Of a stretch of DNA of 64,000 nt, positions 17,476-26,818 are shown in pieces. Source of the stretch: Pedobacter gandavensis (lineage in GTDB: Bacteria; Bacteroidota; Bacteroidia; Sphingobacteriales; Sphingobacteriaceae); assembly GCF_014172405.1 (NCBI RefSeq), contig NZ_WNXC01000003.1, positions 124,001 to 188,000 on the forward strand, read 5' to 3'. The notes under the pieces were generated by a model, which made no database searches, was not told where the DNA came from, and worked only from the letters and a program-made list of their open reading frames with translations. How positions within the stretch are numbered: position 1 is the first letter of the stretch; every line of letters begins with the position of its first letter. Made by a program: the position numbers and the translations under genes.

Positions 17476-17928
17476 ATGAAAAATATAGTTGTTGTCGCCC
17501 TTCTTTTTATGTTACCTTTTCTTGCTTCCGCACAAAAAACGGGAGAAAGGTCTGCTGAAATTGAAGCACTAAGGATTAGCTATTTAACCCAAAAACTAGA
17601 TCTTTCTGAAGATGAGGCAAAGATTTTTTGGCCAATTTATAATGAGTTCCAAAAAGAACAATCTGCTTTACGTAAGGAAAGAGCTCAAAATATGATCAGC
17701 TTCAGAAAGATTACAGAAATCGACAATTTATCAGACACCGAAGTACAGAGCCTGATTGTGAATGAGCTGAATTTTAAACAAAGGGATCTGGCAATTGAGA
17801 AAAAGTATTATTATAAACTGAAATCAAGCTTACCGATCAAAACGGTTGGAAAATATTACCGTGCTCAGGAGACTTTTAAACGGGAACTCTTATCGAGATA
17901 CAAAAATGGGAGGCCTGAGCGGAATTAA
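17476..17928 (+). CDS. Periplasmic Spy/CnrX-like protein, putative sensor of the ECF unit
   Basis: Exported protein of 150 residues with a signal peptide (cleavage near LASAQ, residue 20). The mature part is all helical and charged: LTQKLDLSEDEAKIFWPIYNEF resembles the LTxxQ-type helix pairs of Spy/CpxP chaperones and the metal sensor CnrX, and similar Bacteroidetes proteins are often named sensors of ECF sigma factors. It follows the putative anti-sigma gene by 45 bases. No histidine/methionine cluster for metal binding is evident, so the signal may be envelope stress rather than a metal. Confidence 0.7.
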   Translation: MKNIVVVALLFMLPFLASAQKTGERSAEIEALRISYLTQKLDLSEDEAKIFWPIYNEFQKEQSALRKERAQNMISFRKITEIDNLSDTEVQSLIVNELNFKQRDLAIEKKYYYKLKSSLPIKTVGKYYRAQETFKRELLSRYKNGRPERN

Positions 17929-17932
17929 TTTG

Positions 17933-17940
17933 TATTTTTG
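17933..17940 (+). promoter_or_regulatory. -7 element immediately before the aminotransferase start
   Basis: TATTTTTG matches TAnnTTTG and ends only 3 bases before the ATG at 17944. If used, the transcript would be leaderless or begin inside the coding region, so either the true start is further in or this match is fortuitous. Confidence 0.25.
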
Positions 17941-17943
17941 TGT

Positions 17944-19140
17944 ATGCTAACACAACGTCAATTATTCCTTCAACATAACGCCCAGACTACACTAGAGCCA
18001 CTTCTTTTAGAATTTACTAAAGCCAGCGGTATGTATCTTTATGATACTACAGGCAAAAAACACCTGGATTTAATTGCCGGTATTGGGGTTAGTAATGTTG
18101 GCCATTGCCACCCTGCCGTAGTCAATGCGGTAAAGGAACAAGTGGAAAACTACATGCACATTATGGTTTATGGAGAGTTTGTGCAGAGTCCACAGGTGAA
18201 CTTTGCTAAAGCCTTAGCAGATGTACTTCCAAGTCATTTAAACTGCACATATTTCGTTAATTCCGGCGCAGAAGCCGTTGAAGGAGCGATGAAACTGGCC
18301 AAAAGATTTACCGGTCGTTCTGAAATCATTGCCTGCTATAATTCTTACCATGGCAGTACGCAAGGCGCTTTAAGCCTAATGGGCAACGAAGAATTTAAAC
18401 AAGCCTACAGACCACTCCTTCCAGATATCAGTTTTATCAATTATAATGTTTTACCAGATCTGGATTTGATTACAGACCGCACTGCGGCTGTATTTATGGA
18501 AACAGTACAAGGCGAAGCAGGAATCAGAATTGCCGACCAGCATTATTTTGAGGCTTTAAGAGCCAAATGTACCGCCACAGGAACCTTATTGGTATTGGAT
18601 GAAATTCAATGTGGCTTCGGACGTACTGGAAAGATGTTTGGTTTTGAACATTTTGGGATTAGTCCGGATATACTTTTATTAGCAAAAGGTATTGGAGGTG
18701 GTATGCCAATTGGTGCATTTATCAGCTCTACAGAGATCATGAGATCTTTGGCAACGAATCCTATCCTAGGACACATAACTACGTTTGGTGGTCATCCGGT
18801 AAGCTGTGCAGCAGGTTTAGCGACGCTACAGACGATCCAGAACGAGAATATTGTGGATGGTGTTACAGAAAAAGGAGCGTTATTTAAAAAACTATTGATT
18901 CACCCAGCTATCAAAGAGGTACGTGGACAAGGTTTGATGATGGCCATTGAATTTGAAAGTTTTGAGATCAATAAAAAAATCATTGATGCTTGTATTGCAG
19001 ATGGTATCATCAGCGACTGGTTCCTTCACTGCAGCAATTCTATGCGTGTAGCTCCACCATTAATTATTACGGAAGCGGAAATTGAATATGCCTGCGAGGT
19101 AATTCTAAGAAATGTAACTGCAGTAGTTGGTTTCGCTTAA
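17944..19140 (+). CDS. Class III pyridoxal-phosphate aminotransferase
   Basis: Aminotransferase of 398 residues of the acetylornithine/ornithine/4-aminobutyrate group. The ATG at 17944 is preferred to the TTG two codons earlier. Lys248 in LLLAKGIGGGMPIGA is the PLP-binding lysine, LVLDEIQCGFGRTG holds the conserved aspartate that contacts the cofactor ring, and NSGAEAVEGAMKLAKRFTGR is the phosphate-binding segment. The substrate is uncertain; no arginine or GABA pathway genes are adjacent. The last 4 bases overlap the 3' end of the convergent DUF58 gene. Confidence 0.88.
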   Translation: MLTQRQLFLQHNAQTTLEPLLLEFTKASGMYLYDTTGKKHLDLIAGIGVSNVGHCHPAVVNAVKEQVENYMHIMVYGEFVQSPQVNFAKALADVLPSHLNCTYFVNSGAEAVEGAMKLAKRFTGRSEIIACYNSYHGSTQGALSLMGNEEFKQAYRPLLPDISFINYNVLPDLDLITDRTAAVFMETVQGEAGIRIADQHYFEALRAKCTATGTLLVLDEIQCGFGRTGKMFGFEHFGISPDILLLAKGIGGGMPIGAFISSTEIMRSLATNPILGHITTFGGHPVSCAAGLATLQTIQNENIVDGVTEKGALFKKLLIHPAIKEVRGQGLMMAIEFESFEINKKIIDACIADGIISDWFLHCSNSMRVAPPLIITEAEIEYACEVILRNVTAVVGFA

Positions 19141-20057
19141 CTCATTTTTTGTCTTTTGATCAGATAGGCCTCCAAAATAGGTTGAAATCCAGCAGCGATA
19201 TCGGCATCGATCATGTCGATTTTGTATTGGCTGCATTTCAACTGGATGGCCTGTCTGTATTTACTCATTTTGGCTAAATAATCTGCTTTCAGGTTTGCCG
19301 AATGTGCTTTAATGGTAGCCCCCGTTTCCATATCTATAAATTCATAAGGACGGTTTTCGAAGTCGAAATCTACTTCCCTTGACTTATCCGTTACATTAAA
19401 AATCACCACTTCATGTTTGTTGAATTTCAGGTGTTGAAGCGCCGAGAACAAGGTTTCCAGATGCTCATCTCCTTGATCACTGTTCAACATATCACTAAAA
19501 ATAACCACCAATGAGCGCTTATGGATGAGCTCTGCCACCTGATGTAGCGCTTGTGCGACCTTAGTCTGCACATTCATAGCTGTAGTATTTAGGGCTTGCT
19601 CCAAGTGACTAAACAAGTATTTCTGGTGTGTAGTTGTCGATTTGGCAGGTGTATTTAACAACAAATGGTCGGAAAATAGGCTGAGGCCGAAAGCATCCCT
19701 TTGTCTTTTCAATAAATAAATCAAAGCCGCAGTCGCTTGCACAGAAAAATTAAGTTTGTTGTATTCTCCTGAGGGGAAATACATAGAGGAAGAAACATCC
19801 ACAATAAACTGACACCTAAGATTGGTTTCTTCTTCAAAACGTTTGCTAAAGAGCTTATCTGTTTTTGCAAAAAGCTTCCAGTCGATATTCTTTACGCTAT
19901 CACCTACGTTATACAGTCGATGCTCGGCAAACTCCACAGAAAAACCGTGGAATGGACTTTTATGAAGGCCGGTTATGAAGCCTTCCACAACTTGTTTGGC
20001 TAATAATTCGAGATTGCCATTAAAAAGAGGTGCTTGCTCATCGATTGGATACTCCAT
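19137..20057 (-). CDS. DUF58 domain protein (von Willebrand A-like)
   Basis: Cytoplasmic protein of 306 residues. The DUF58 motif region is at about 45-90 (VKNIDWKLFAKTDKLFSKRFEEE), followed by a vWA-like fold opening with CQFIVDVSSSMYFPSG, where DVSSS resembles a MIDAS metal site. Members usually work with a MoxR-type AAA ATPase and BatA/BatB-type vWA proteins in the Bacteroides aerotolerance (bat) group; none of these is in the window, so the partner lies elsewhere. A terminator upstream (20071-20102) separates it from thioredoxin. Confidence 0.88.
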   Translation of the reverse strand: MEYPIDEQAPLFNGNLELLAKQVVEGFITGLHKSPFHGFSVEFAEHRLYNVGDSVKNIDWKLFAKTDKLFSKRFEEETNLRCQFIVDVSSSMYFPSGEYNKLNFSVQATAALIYLLKRQRDAFGLSLFSDHLLLNTPAKSTTTHQKYLFSHLEQALNTTAMNVQTKVAQALHQVAELIHKRSLVVIFSDMLNSDQGDEHLETLFSALQHLKFNKHEVVIFNVTDKSREVDFDFENRPYEFIDMETGATIKAHSANLKADYLAKMSKYRQAIQLKCSQYKIDMIDADIAAGFQPILEAYLIKRQKMS

Positions 20058-20070
20058 AGGGTAAATATAA

Positions 20071-20102
20071 AAAAAGCGTTCATAAATCTATGAACGCTTT
20101 TT
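20071..20102 (-). terminator. Terminator of the thioredoxin gene
   Basis: A perfect 14-bp stem (20071-20084 with 20089-20102) with a 4-base loop; the minus strand continues into T-rich sequence. It lies 22 bases after the trxA stop codon. Confidence 0.88.
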
Positions 20103-20124
20103 TAACTAGTATATGTTGAGTTGA

Positions 20125-20442
20125 TTACAACTGTGCATCTAATTTTTGTGCCAATACTGATTTTGGAACAGCACCAACTTGTTTATCTACTACTTCACCG
20201 TTTTTGAAGAACAATAACGCTGGAATGTTGCGGATACCGAATTGAGTAGAAATCTGAGGGTTGTTGTCCACATTAACTTTACCTACGATCGCTTTTCCTT
20301 CGTATTCTTTTGAGATCTCGTCTACTACTGGTCCTACCATGCGACATGGACCACACCACTCTGCCCAAAAATCAACCAAAACGGGTTTATCTGATTTTAA
20401 TACAACTTCCTCGAAGTTTGCATCTGTAATTTCCAAAGCCAT
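20125..20442 (-). CDS. trxA: Thioredoxin
   Basis: Classical thioredoxin of 105 residues with the redox motif WCGPC (Cys30 and Cys33), the preceding [10 protein letters not shown] strand, and the cis-proline loop [10 protein letters not shown]. It reduces protein disulfides in the cytoplasm and would supply the peroxiredoxin encoded at 10581-11045. It is monocistronic, with its own promoter-like element (20500-20533) and terminator. Confidence 0.97.
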   Translation of the reverse strand: MALEITDANFEEVVLKSDKPVLVDFWAEWCGPCRMVGPVVDEISKEYEGKAIVGKVNVDNNPQISTQFGIRNIPALLFFKNGEVVDKQVGAVPKSVLAQKLDAQL

Positions 20443-20499
20443 AATTCTTATTTTTATTTAATTAGTTTTTTTATTGTATCGTGTATTTGTTTGAATCGG

Positions 20500-20533
20500 C
20501 AAATCTACTCTTTAAATTCAAACTCTATGCAAA
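20500..20533 (-). promoter_or_regulatory. Bacteroidetes-type promoter of trxA
   Basis: On the minus strand TTTG (20530-20533) and TAGATTTG (20500-20507) are 22 bases apart, fitting TTG/TAnnTTTG, 58 bases upstream of the trxA start. Confidence 0.5.
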
Positions 20534-20580
20534 GATATAATCAATTGTAATGCCATCACCCTGACAATGCCAAAATGACA

Positions 20581-23500
20581 TTAGTTCAACTTAGGATTTA
20601 CATTCAAAGCTGTTAACTGCTCCAAAAAGTCATTATTAGGATTAATCTTCAATGATTTAGAAGGCAACTTAACATTCACGTTTTGCTCTCTATCGTAAAC
20701 ATCAAATAACAGTTGACAGTTCTGATGATCGGTACTTGCTTTATTCTCTTCCAAAATGGCATTGATTTTCAACATAAAATCATCTGTAATCTTATCAATG
20801 GGCACCTGTATGGTTACACTCTTGGCCAATTTATCACGCAATTCGGACAATAGATGGATAGAAGTAATCTTAAATTCCCAATCACCTTCTTTCCGGAATC
20901 GCTCCCCTACTCTACCTCGTATCTGCAAGAAATATCCATCGGTAAGGAATTGCTTAAATTTGATGAAATCATCACCAAATAGCGCGAGTTCACAGGTATC
21001 CTCATAATCTTCAAAAACGATTGTTCCAAAAGGTTTTCCGGTTTTAGTCATCCTTTGCGCAGAAATCACTACCAATCCCCCTACTACAAGTTCTTTATTT
21101 TTGATGCCTTCAAACTCTGCCAGAACCTCCTCAGTAGAATCACCAGTTCTGATTTTATTGACTACAGAAAGATGTCTAACCTTATGTTGACAAAATTCTT
21201 TTAGTTCCAGCTTGTAGTTATCGAGCGGATGACCACTCAAGAAGATCCCGATGGCATCTTTCTCAAATTTCAACCTGTCGATCAGACTCCATTCCGGAGA
21301 CACCGGTAAGCTAGGTTCATAAACCATATCCGAAGAAGATCCACCAAATAAGGAAGATTGCGCGGAAGATTCATTGTTCTGGAAATCATTCGCAAACTTA
21401 ATCATCTTCTCTATACCGTTCATCTTGTCGTTAATGCCAACAAAGAAATATTGCGCTCTATGATAGCCAAAACCATCAAAAGCCCCACTATAGACAAAAC
21501 TTTCGTAGGCTTTCTTATTTACCGTACGGGTATTGGAACGTTTGGCAAAGTCGTAAACGCTCTTATATTGACCACTTTCATTTCGGTCTATGATGATACT
21601 TTCTACCGCTTTCTCTCCTACACCTTTAATCCCCGACAAGCCAAAACGTACTTGTCCGCTGGTATTTACGGAGAATTTAGTGCCCGACTCGTTCACATCT
21701 GGTCCCAATACAGAAACACCCATCTGTTTGCATTCTTCCATAAAGAAAGCCACCTGCTTGATGTCACTCATGTTATTGGAAAGTACCGCAGCCATATATT
21801 CTGCCGGGTAATGTGCTTTTAAATATGCCGTTTGATAAGCAATCCAGGCATAACAGGTAGAGTGAGATTTGTTGAAAGCGTAAGAGGCAAATGCTTCCCA
21901 ATCTTTCCAGATCTTCTCCAGCACAGTTGGATCATGTCCTTTCTCTGCTGCCTGAGCCACAAATTTAGGTTTCATTTTATCCAATACATCCTTTTGTTTC
22001 TTACCCATTGCCTTACGTAATACGTCGGCCTCACCTTTGGTAAATCCGGCAAGTTTCTGGGAAAGTAGCATCACCTGCTCTTGGTACACCGTAATTCCGT
22101 AGGTTTCTTTTAAATATTCTTCACAGGCGTCAAGGTCGTATTTAATCTCTTCCTCACCGTTTTTCCTGCGCACAAAGCTTGGAATATATTCCAGAGGTCC
22201 TGGACGATAAAGTGCGTTCATGGCAATTAAATCCCCGAAAACGGTGGGTTTTAGTTCCTTCATGTACTTCTGCATCCCGTTAGACTCGTACTGGAAGATT
22301 CCGATAGTTTCTCCACGCTGGAACAGCTCATAAGTCTTCGCATCATCAATCGGGAAACTATCCGGATCAAGATCGATCTTATGTCTGAATTTTACCAGCT
22401 TCACAGTATCCTTAATCAGGGTCAATGTTTTTAACCCTAAAAAGTCCATTTTCAGCAAGCCCGCGCTTTCTACTACGGAGTTGTCAAATTGGGTTACATA
22501 TAGATCTGAATCTTTGGCTGTAGCCACCGGCACAAAGTTCGTGATGTCACTTGGTGTAATGATTACCCCACAAGCATGAATCCCTGTATTTCTTAAAGAA
22601 CCTTCCAGGATTTGCGCTTGTTCCAGTGTTTTTGCACCCAGATCATTGGCCCCTGCTAAAGACTTTAATTCTACTACTTTTTCATATTCATCTGCTCGAA
22701 GCGCCCCTCTAAGGGTCTTTTCATCCAGTGTAAATATTTTAGCCAGCTTCATATTGGGAATCAACTTGGCAATTTTCTCTGCCTCATAAAGTGGCAAATC
22801 CAATACCCTTGCAGTATCCTTCACAGAAGATTTGGCCGCCATCGTACCGTAGGTGATGATCTGTGCCACTTGGTTGGCTCCGTATTTATTAATTACGTAG
22901 TCCATTACCCTTCCACGTCCCTCATCATCAAAATCGATGTCAATATCGGGCATGGAAACACGGTCAGGATTCAGGAAACGCTCAAATAGCAAATCGTATT
23001 TAATCGGGTCAATGTTGGTAATCCACAAACAATAAGCTACTGCTGAACCAGCAGCAGATCCCCTTCCCGGACCTACAGACACATCCAATTCCCTTGCCTT
23101 GGCAATAAAATCCTGAACAATCAAAAAGTATCCCGGATACCCGGTTTTCTCAATTGTTTGTAATTCGAAGTCCAGACGTTCGGCAATATCATCCGTGATG
23201 ATTCCATAACGTTTTTTAGCCCCTTCATAGGTCAGGTGGCGTAAATATTTATTTTCCCCTCTTTTCCCCCCGTCTTCTTCGTCTTCTTTGACCAGGAACT
23301 CTTCAGAAATATCGAACTTAGGTAAAAGGACTTCTCGGGCAAGTTTGTAGATTTCAATCTTATCTACAATTTCCTGTATGTTGATAATTGCCTCTGGTAA
23401 ATCGGCAAAAAGGTTTTTCATTTCTTCAGGAGTTTTGAAATAATACTCCTGATTTGGTAAACCAAAACGGTATCCTCTACCACGCCCGATAGGTGTAGCT

Positions 23501-25011
23501 TGTTTTTCGCCGTCTTTTACACACAATAAAATATCGTGGGCATTGGCATCCTTTTTATTAATATAATAGGTATTGTTGGTGGCGATTACCTTTACATCAT
23601 GTTTTTTAGCCAAAGCAACTAAAGAAACATTGACAATATCTTCATCTTCCTGACTATGACGCATCACTTCAATGTAGAAATCTTCGCCAAATTGTGATTT
23701 CCACCATAGTAATGCTTCTTCGGCTTGTTTCTCACCCAGATTCAACAATTTGCTGGAAATCTCACCGTATAAATTACCTGATAACACGATAATATCATCT
23801 TTATACTGTTCAATAACTGCTTTATCGATGCGGGGGATATAATAAAATCCTTTCGTATAAGCGATAGAAGACATTTTTGCCAGGTTGTGGTAGCCCTGTT
23901 TGTTCTTCGCCAGTAATACCACCTGGTAGCCGTCGTCTTTTCTTTTTTTATCTAAATGATCGTCACATACAAAGAATTCACAGCCTACAATAGGTTTTAT
24001 GATCACTTCATCAGGTGTTTCTCCTTTTTCAATGGCTTCTTTGTTTCTAGCTTCTACTCCTTTATTATGGTTCAGAATCTGCGCCACAAAATGAAAAGCA
24101 CCCATCATATTCGCATGATCGGTCATCGCTACTGCCGGCATTTTATGTGCTGCTGTAGCTTTAATTAAAGAGGGAATATTGATGGTGGATTGAAGTACAG
24201 AAAACTGCGTATGGTTGTGTAAATGAGCAAATGCGACATTGGCCAACTCCTGCTTGTTCTCTTCCAGAGTCTTTTTAGATACTTTCGGAGCTTCGGTTTT
24301 TTGCAGGCGTTTTCTGATTTCCTCAGAAGCTGATTTTAGGTTTACATGGTTTAAACCAATCCTTTCTATTGTCCCAGGATTTCTAGCGTTAAAGGATGGG
24401 ATATAGTTGGCATCCGCTTGTAATTGCTCCAGCGAAAACACCTCCATTTTGATCAGTTGCAAAAAGCAACGCGTGGTTGCTTCCACATCTGCAGTGGCAT
24501 TGTGAGCTTCAGAAAAAGGAGTACCAAAAAGGTATTGGTGTAATTCTGTAAGTGTTGGCAGCTTAAACTTGCCTCCACGACCTCCGGGAATGCGCAATAA
24601 CTCGGCAGTCACCTCAGTACATGTATCCAGGACAGGCATCGTGGCCATCGGACTTTCTACCCCTAAACGGTGAAACTCACAGCCCATAATGTTGACATCA
24701 AAACCTACATTTTGTCCGACAACAAATTTAGACTTTGATAGCGCAAGATTAAATTTCTCTAATACCTCTGCCAAAGAAATACCTTGCTCATCCGCTAATT
24801 CAGTAGAAATACCGTGAATTCGCTCTGCATCATAAGGTATGTTGAAGCCTTCAGGCTTGACCAAATAATCCTGATGTTCGATCAGATTTCCAAGCGCATC
24901 ATGTAACTGCCATGCAATTTGAATACATCTGGGCCAATTATCCGTATCGGTAATGGGCGCATTCCAATTGCGTGGCAATCCCGTCGTTTCGGTATCAAAA
25001 ATCAAATACAT
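20581..25011 (-). CDS. dnaE: DNA polymerase III alpha subunit with fused proofreading exonuclease
   Basis: Replicative polymerase of 1476 residues, about 300 longer than E. coli DnaE. The excess is an N-terminal DEDD exonuclease domain (residues 1-190): DTETTG at 6-11 is Exo I, VGQNVGFDVN is Exo II and the HNATADVEAT segment is Exo III. The PHP domain begins near 262 (HLHNHTQFSVLQS). The polymerase domain has GPGRGSAAGSAVAYC and the catalytic PDIDIDF near 688-694, followed by the fingers, the HhH region and a C-terminal OB fold (about 1290-1380). Polymerase and 3'-5' proofreading therefore sit on one chain, so a separate epsilon subunit may be unnecessary for this enzyme. Confidence 0.95.
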   Translation of the reverse strand: MYLIFDTETTGLPRNWNAPITDTDNWPRCIQIAWQLHDALGNLIEHQDYLVKPEGFNIPYDAERIHGISTELADEQGISLAEVLEKFNLALSKSKFVVGQNVGFDVNIMGCEFHRLGVESPMATMPVLDTCTEVTAELLRIPGGRGGKFKLPTLTELHQYLFGTPFSEAHNATADVEATTRCFLQLIKMEVFSLEQLQADANYIPSFNARNPGTIERIGLNHVNLKSASEEIRKRLQKTEAPKVSKKTLEENKQELANVAFAHLHNHTQFSVLQSTINIPSLIKATAAHKMPAVAMTDHANMMGAFHFVAQILNHNKGVEARNKEAIEKGETPDEVIIKPIVGCEFFVCDDHLDKKRKDDGYQVVLLAKNKQGYHNLAKMSSIAYTKGFYYIPRIDKAVIEQYKDDIIVLSGNLYGEISSKLLNLGEKQAEEALLWWKSQFGEDFYIEVMRHSQEDEDIVNVSLVALAKKHDVKVIATNNTYYINKKDANAHDILLCVKDGEKQATPIGRGRGYRFGLPNQEYYFKTPEEMKNLFADLPEAIINIQEIVDKIEIYKLAREVLLPKFDISEEFLVKEDEEDGGKRGENKYLRHLTYEGAKKRYGIITDDIAERLDFELQTIEKTGYPGYFLIVQDFIAKARELDVSVGPGRGSAAGSAVAYCLWITNIDPIKYDLLFERFLNPDRVSMPDIDIDFDDEGRGRVMDYVINKYGANQVAQIITYGTMAAKSSVKDTARVLDLPLYEAEKIAKLIPNMKLAKIFTLDEKTLRGALRADEYEKVVELKSLAGANDLGAKTLEQAQILEGSLRNTGIHACGVIITPSDITNFVPVATAKDSDLYVTQFDNSVVESAGLLKMDFLGLKTLTLIKDTVKLVKFRHKIDLDPDSFPIDDAKTYELFQRGETIGIFQYESNGMQKYMKELKPTVFGDLIAMNALYRPGPLEYIPSFVRRKNGEEEIKYDLDACEEYLKETYGITVYQEQVMLLSQKLAGFTKGEADVLRKAMGKKQKDVLDKMKPKFVAQAAEKGHDPTVLEKIWKDWEAFASYAFNKSHSTCYAWIAYQTAYLKAHYPAEYMAAVLSNNMSDIKQVAFFMEECKQMGVSVLGPDVNESGTKFSVNTSGQVRFGLSGIKGVGEKAVESIIIDRNESGQYKSVYDFAKRSNTRTVNKKAYESFVYSGAFDGFGYHRAQYFFVGINDKMNGIEKMIKFANDFQNNESSAQSSLFGGSSSDMVYEPSLPVSPEWSLIDRLKFEKDAIGIFLSGHPLDNYKLELKEFCQHKVRHLSVVNKIRTGDSTEEVLAEFEGIKNKELVVGGLVVISAQRMTKTGKPFGTIVFEDYEDTCELALFGDDFIKFKQFLTDGYFLQIRGRVGERFRKEGDWEFKITSIHLLSELRDKLAKSVTIQVPIDKITDDFMLKINAILEENKASTDHQNCQLLFDVYDREQNVNVKLPSKSLKINPNNDFLEQLTALNVNPKLN

Positions 25012-25128
25012 AGCTAGGTAATTAGAAAATCGTCTTTTTAGAAATCAATATGATTGATCAAAAATACGGAAATTTCCATTCTTCCTGTAATTGACTTGGC
25101 GAATTTTTACACAGAAAGGCGGTAATCT

Positions 25129-25701
25129 TTACATAGAATGGACTACCGGAATCGGACCTGAAGCTTTGTGCTCCTGAGAAACCAGTTTACTGGTATCGTA
25201 ACCCTTTTTATGACAGCGCTCTATAATTTCCGCGAGCAATGTTTCGGGAATATTAGGCTTTCTAGCCATAATGAAAAGGTATTTAAATTTCGGATGGCCA
25301 ACCACCACATAAGAGTAATCCTCAGCAAGTTCTATCACCCAATAATCTACTTTAACGGGCCAGATAAATTCGGCTTTGAAACGGGCATTTCTACTGCCAC
25401 GTACAACAAACAATTTGGACCTGAAATACTTTTGCTTATCCTCACCCATTACCTTGTAGCCCGTAAAAACAGCATAATAACCATCAGGATGGATCACGTA
25501 GGTCTCCACCGTTTGACGCCAGTGCTTATCAATGAAAGTCGGTATCGAATATAAAGAGTACCACTTCCCTGCATACAACATGATATCAACTTTTTCAACA
25601 GGTACATTATCCATAATAGGGTTCATTAGTTTGCGACTATTAAGCAAATGTAAATTCTTTATCATAAAACCAGCAAGGTTGAAGAAAGTTTTAAAAAGCA
25701 T
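25129..25701 (-). CDS. Bacterial lipocalin (Blc-like)
   Basis: Protein of 190 residues with the lipocalin GxW signature (AGKWYSLYSIP, about 46-56), eight predicted beta strands and a C-terminal helix (ETLLAEIIERCHKKG). Lipocalins bind small hydrophobic ligands; bacterial Blc binds lysophospholipids at the outer membrane. Here the N-terminus has no lipobox and no clear signal peptide, so location is uncertain. The first ATG (25701) lies very close to a possible -7 element; the ATG at 25665 is an alternative start that keeps the domain intact. Confidence 0.75.
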   Translation of the reverse strand: MLFKTFFNLAGFMIKNLHLLNSRKLMNPIMDNVPVEKVDIMLYAGKWYSLYSIPTFIDKHWRQTVETYVIHPDGYYAVFTGYKVMGEDKQKYFRSKLFVVRGSRNARFKAEFIWPVKVDYWVIELAEDYSYVVVGHPKFKYLFIMARKPNIPETLLAEIIERCHKKGYDTSKLVSQEHKASGPIPVVHSM

Positions 25702-25874
25702 TTTTAAAACTGCCCAAATTTTATAACTTCGGCAGGAAGGCTACCCTTATCAGGTTTGCTTTAATAATTAATTATATTGTAAATTACTTTATCAATGCGC
25801 TTTTAAAAACAATAGATTTAACCCCTTTAAGTAGGTCAAAACCTGCTTATAATTAAAATAAAATTAGATTCATT

Positions 25875-26813
25875 ATGAAAATAACGGTTGTAGGTGCCGG
25901 CGCTGTAGGTGCCACTTGTGCAGATAATATTGCCAGAAAAGAATTAGCAGAAGAGCTTGTTTTATTAGACATCAAAGAAGGTTTTGCTGAAGGCAAGGCA
26001 ATAGACATGATGCAAACGGCCACTCTATTGGGCTTTGATACAAAAATAAAAGGGGTAACAAATGATTATAGTCAGACTGCAGGATCTACTGTAGCCATAA
26101 TCACTTCCGGACTACCACGTAAACCTGGGATGACCCGTGAAGAATTGATCGGAATCAATGCAGGTATCGTGAAGGGTGTGGCAGAAAACATTCTTAAATA
26201 CTCTCCAGAGGCCATCATTATCGTGATCAGCAATCCTATGGACACGATGACCTACCTGGCCCTAAAATCATTAGGATTACCTAAAAACAGAATCATTGGA
26301 ATGGGTGGCACTTTAGATAGCGCCCGATTTAAATATTACTTAAGCGTTGCCTTAAACTGCAATTCAAATGACCTTCAAGGTTTTGTGATTGGAGGCCACG
26401 GAGATACCACCATGATCCCATTAACCCGTTATGCCACTTATCAAAGTTTACCAGTAACTGAGTTATTGGATCAAGCAGTATTGGATAAAGTAGCTGCAGA
26501 TACCATGGTTGGTGGAGCTACCTTAACTGGCTTATTAGGTACTTCAGCCTGGTATGCGCCAGGAGCAGCAGGTGCTGCTTTGGTAGAAAGTATTGTACGT
26601 GATGAAAAGAAATTATTTACCTGCTGTGTAGCCCTTGATGGCGAGTACGGTCAGAAGGACATCTGTTTAGGTGTTCCGGTAATTGTTGGCCGTAATGGTT
26701 GGGAAAAGGTAATAGATTATAAATTGAATGCGGAAGAACAAGCTTCCTTTAATAAAAGTGCGGATGCTGTTCGTGCCATGAACAGCGTTCTACACGACAT
26801 GAAACTAGTTTAA
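25875..26813 (+). CDS. mdh: Malate dehydrogenase
   Basis: NAD-dependent enzyme of 312 residues converting malate and oxaloacetate in the citric acid cycle. The nucleotide-binding motif GAGAVGAT is at residues 7-14 and the mobile-loop region is GLPRKPGMTRE (about 79-89). Its arginines, with those of the neighbouring segments, mark malate rather than lactate specificity. The catalytic His lies in GGHGDTTMIPL (about 174-184). It belongs to the lactate-dehydrogenase-like MDH group. The next gene starts 5 bases after its stop codon. Confidence 0.95.
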   Translation: MKITVVGAGAVGATCADNIARKELAEELVLLDIKEGFAEGKAIDMMQTATLLGFDTKIKGVTNDYSQTAGSTVAIITSGLPRKPGMTREELIGINAGIVKGVAENILKYSPEAIIIVISNPMDTMTYLALKSLGLPKNRIIGMGGTLDSARFKYYLSVALNCNSNDLQGFVIGGHGDTTMIPLTRYATYQSLPVTELLDQAVLDKVAADTMVGGATLTGLLGTSAWYAPGAAGAALVESIVRDEKKLFTCCVALDGEYGQKDICLGVPVIVGRNGWEKVIDYKLNAEEQASFNKSADAVRAMNSVLHDMKLV

Positions 26814-26818
26814 AATTA

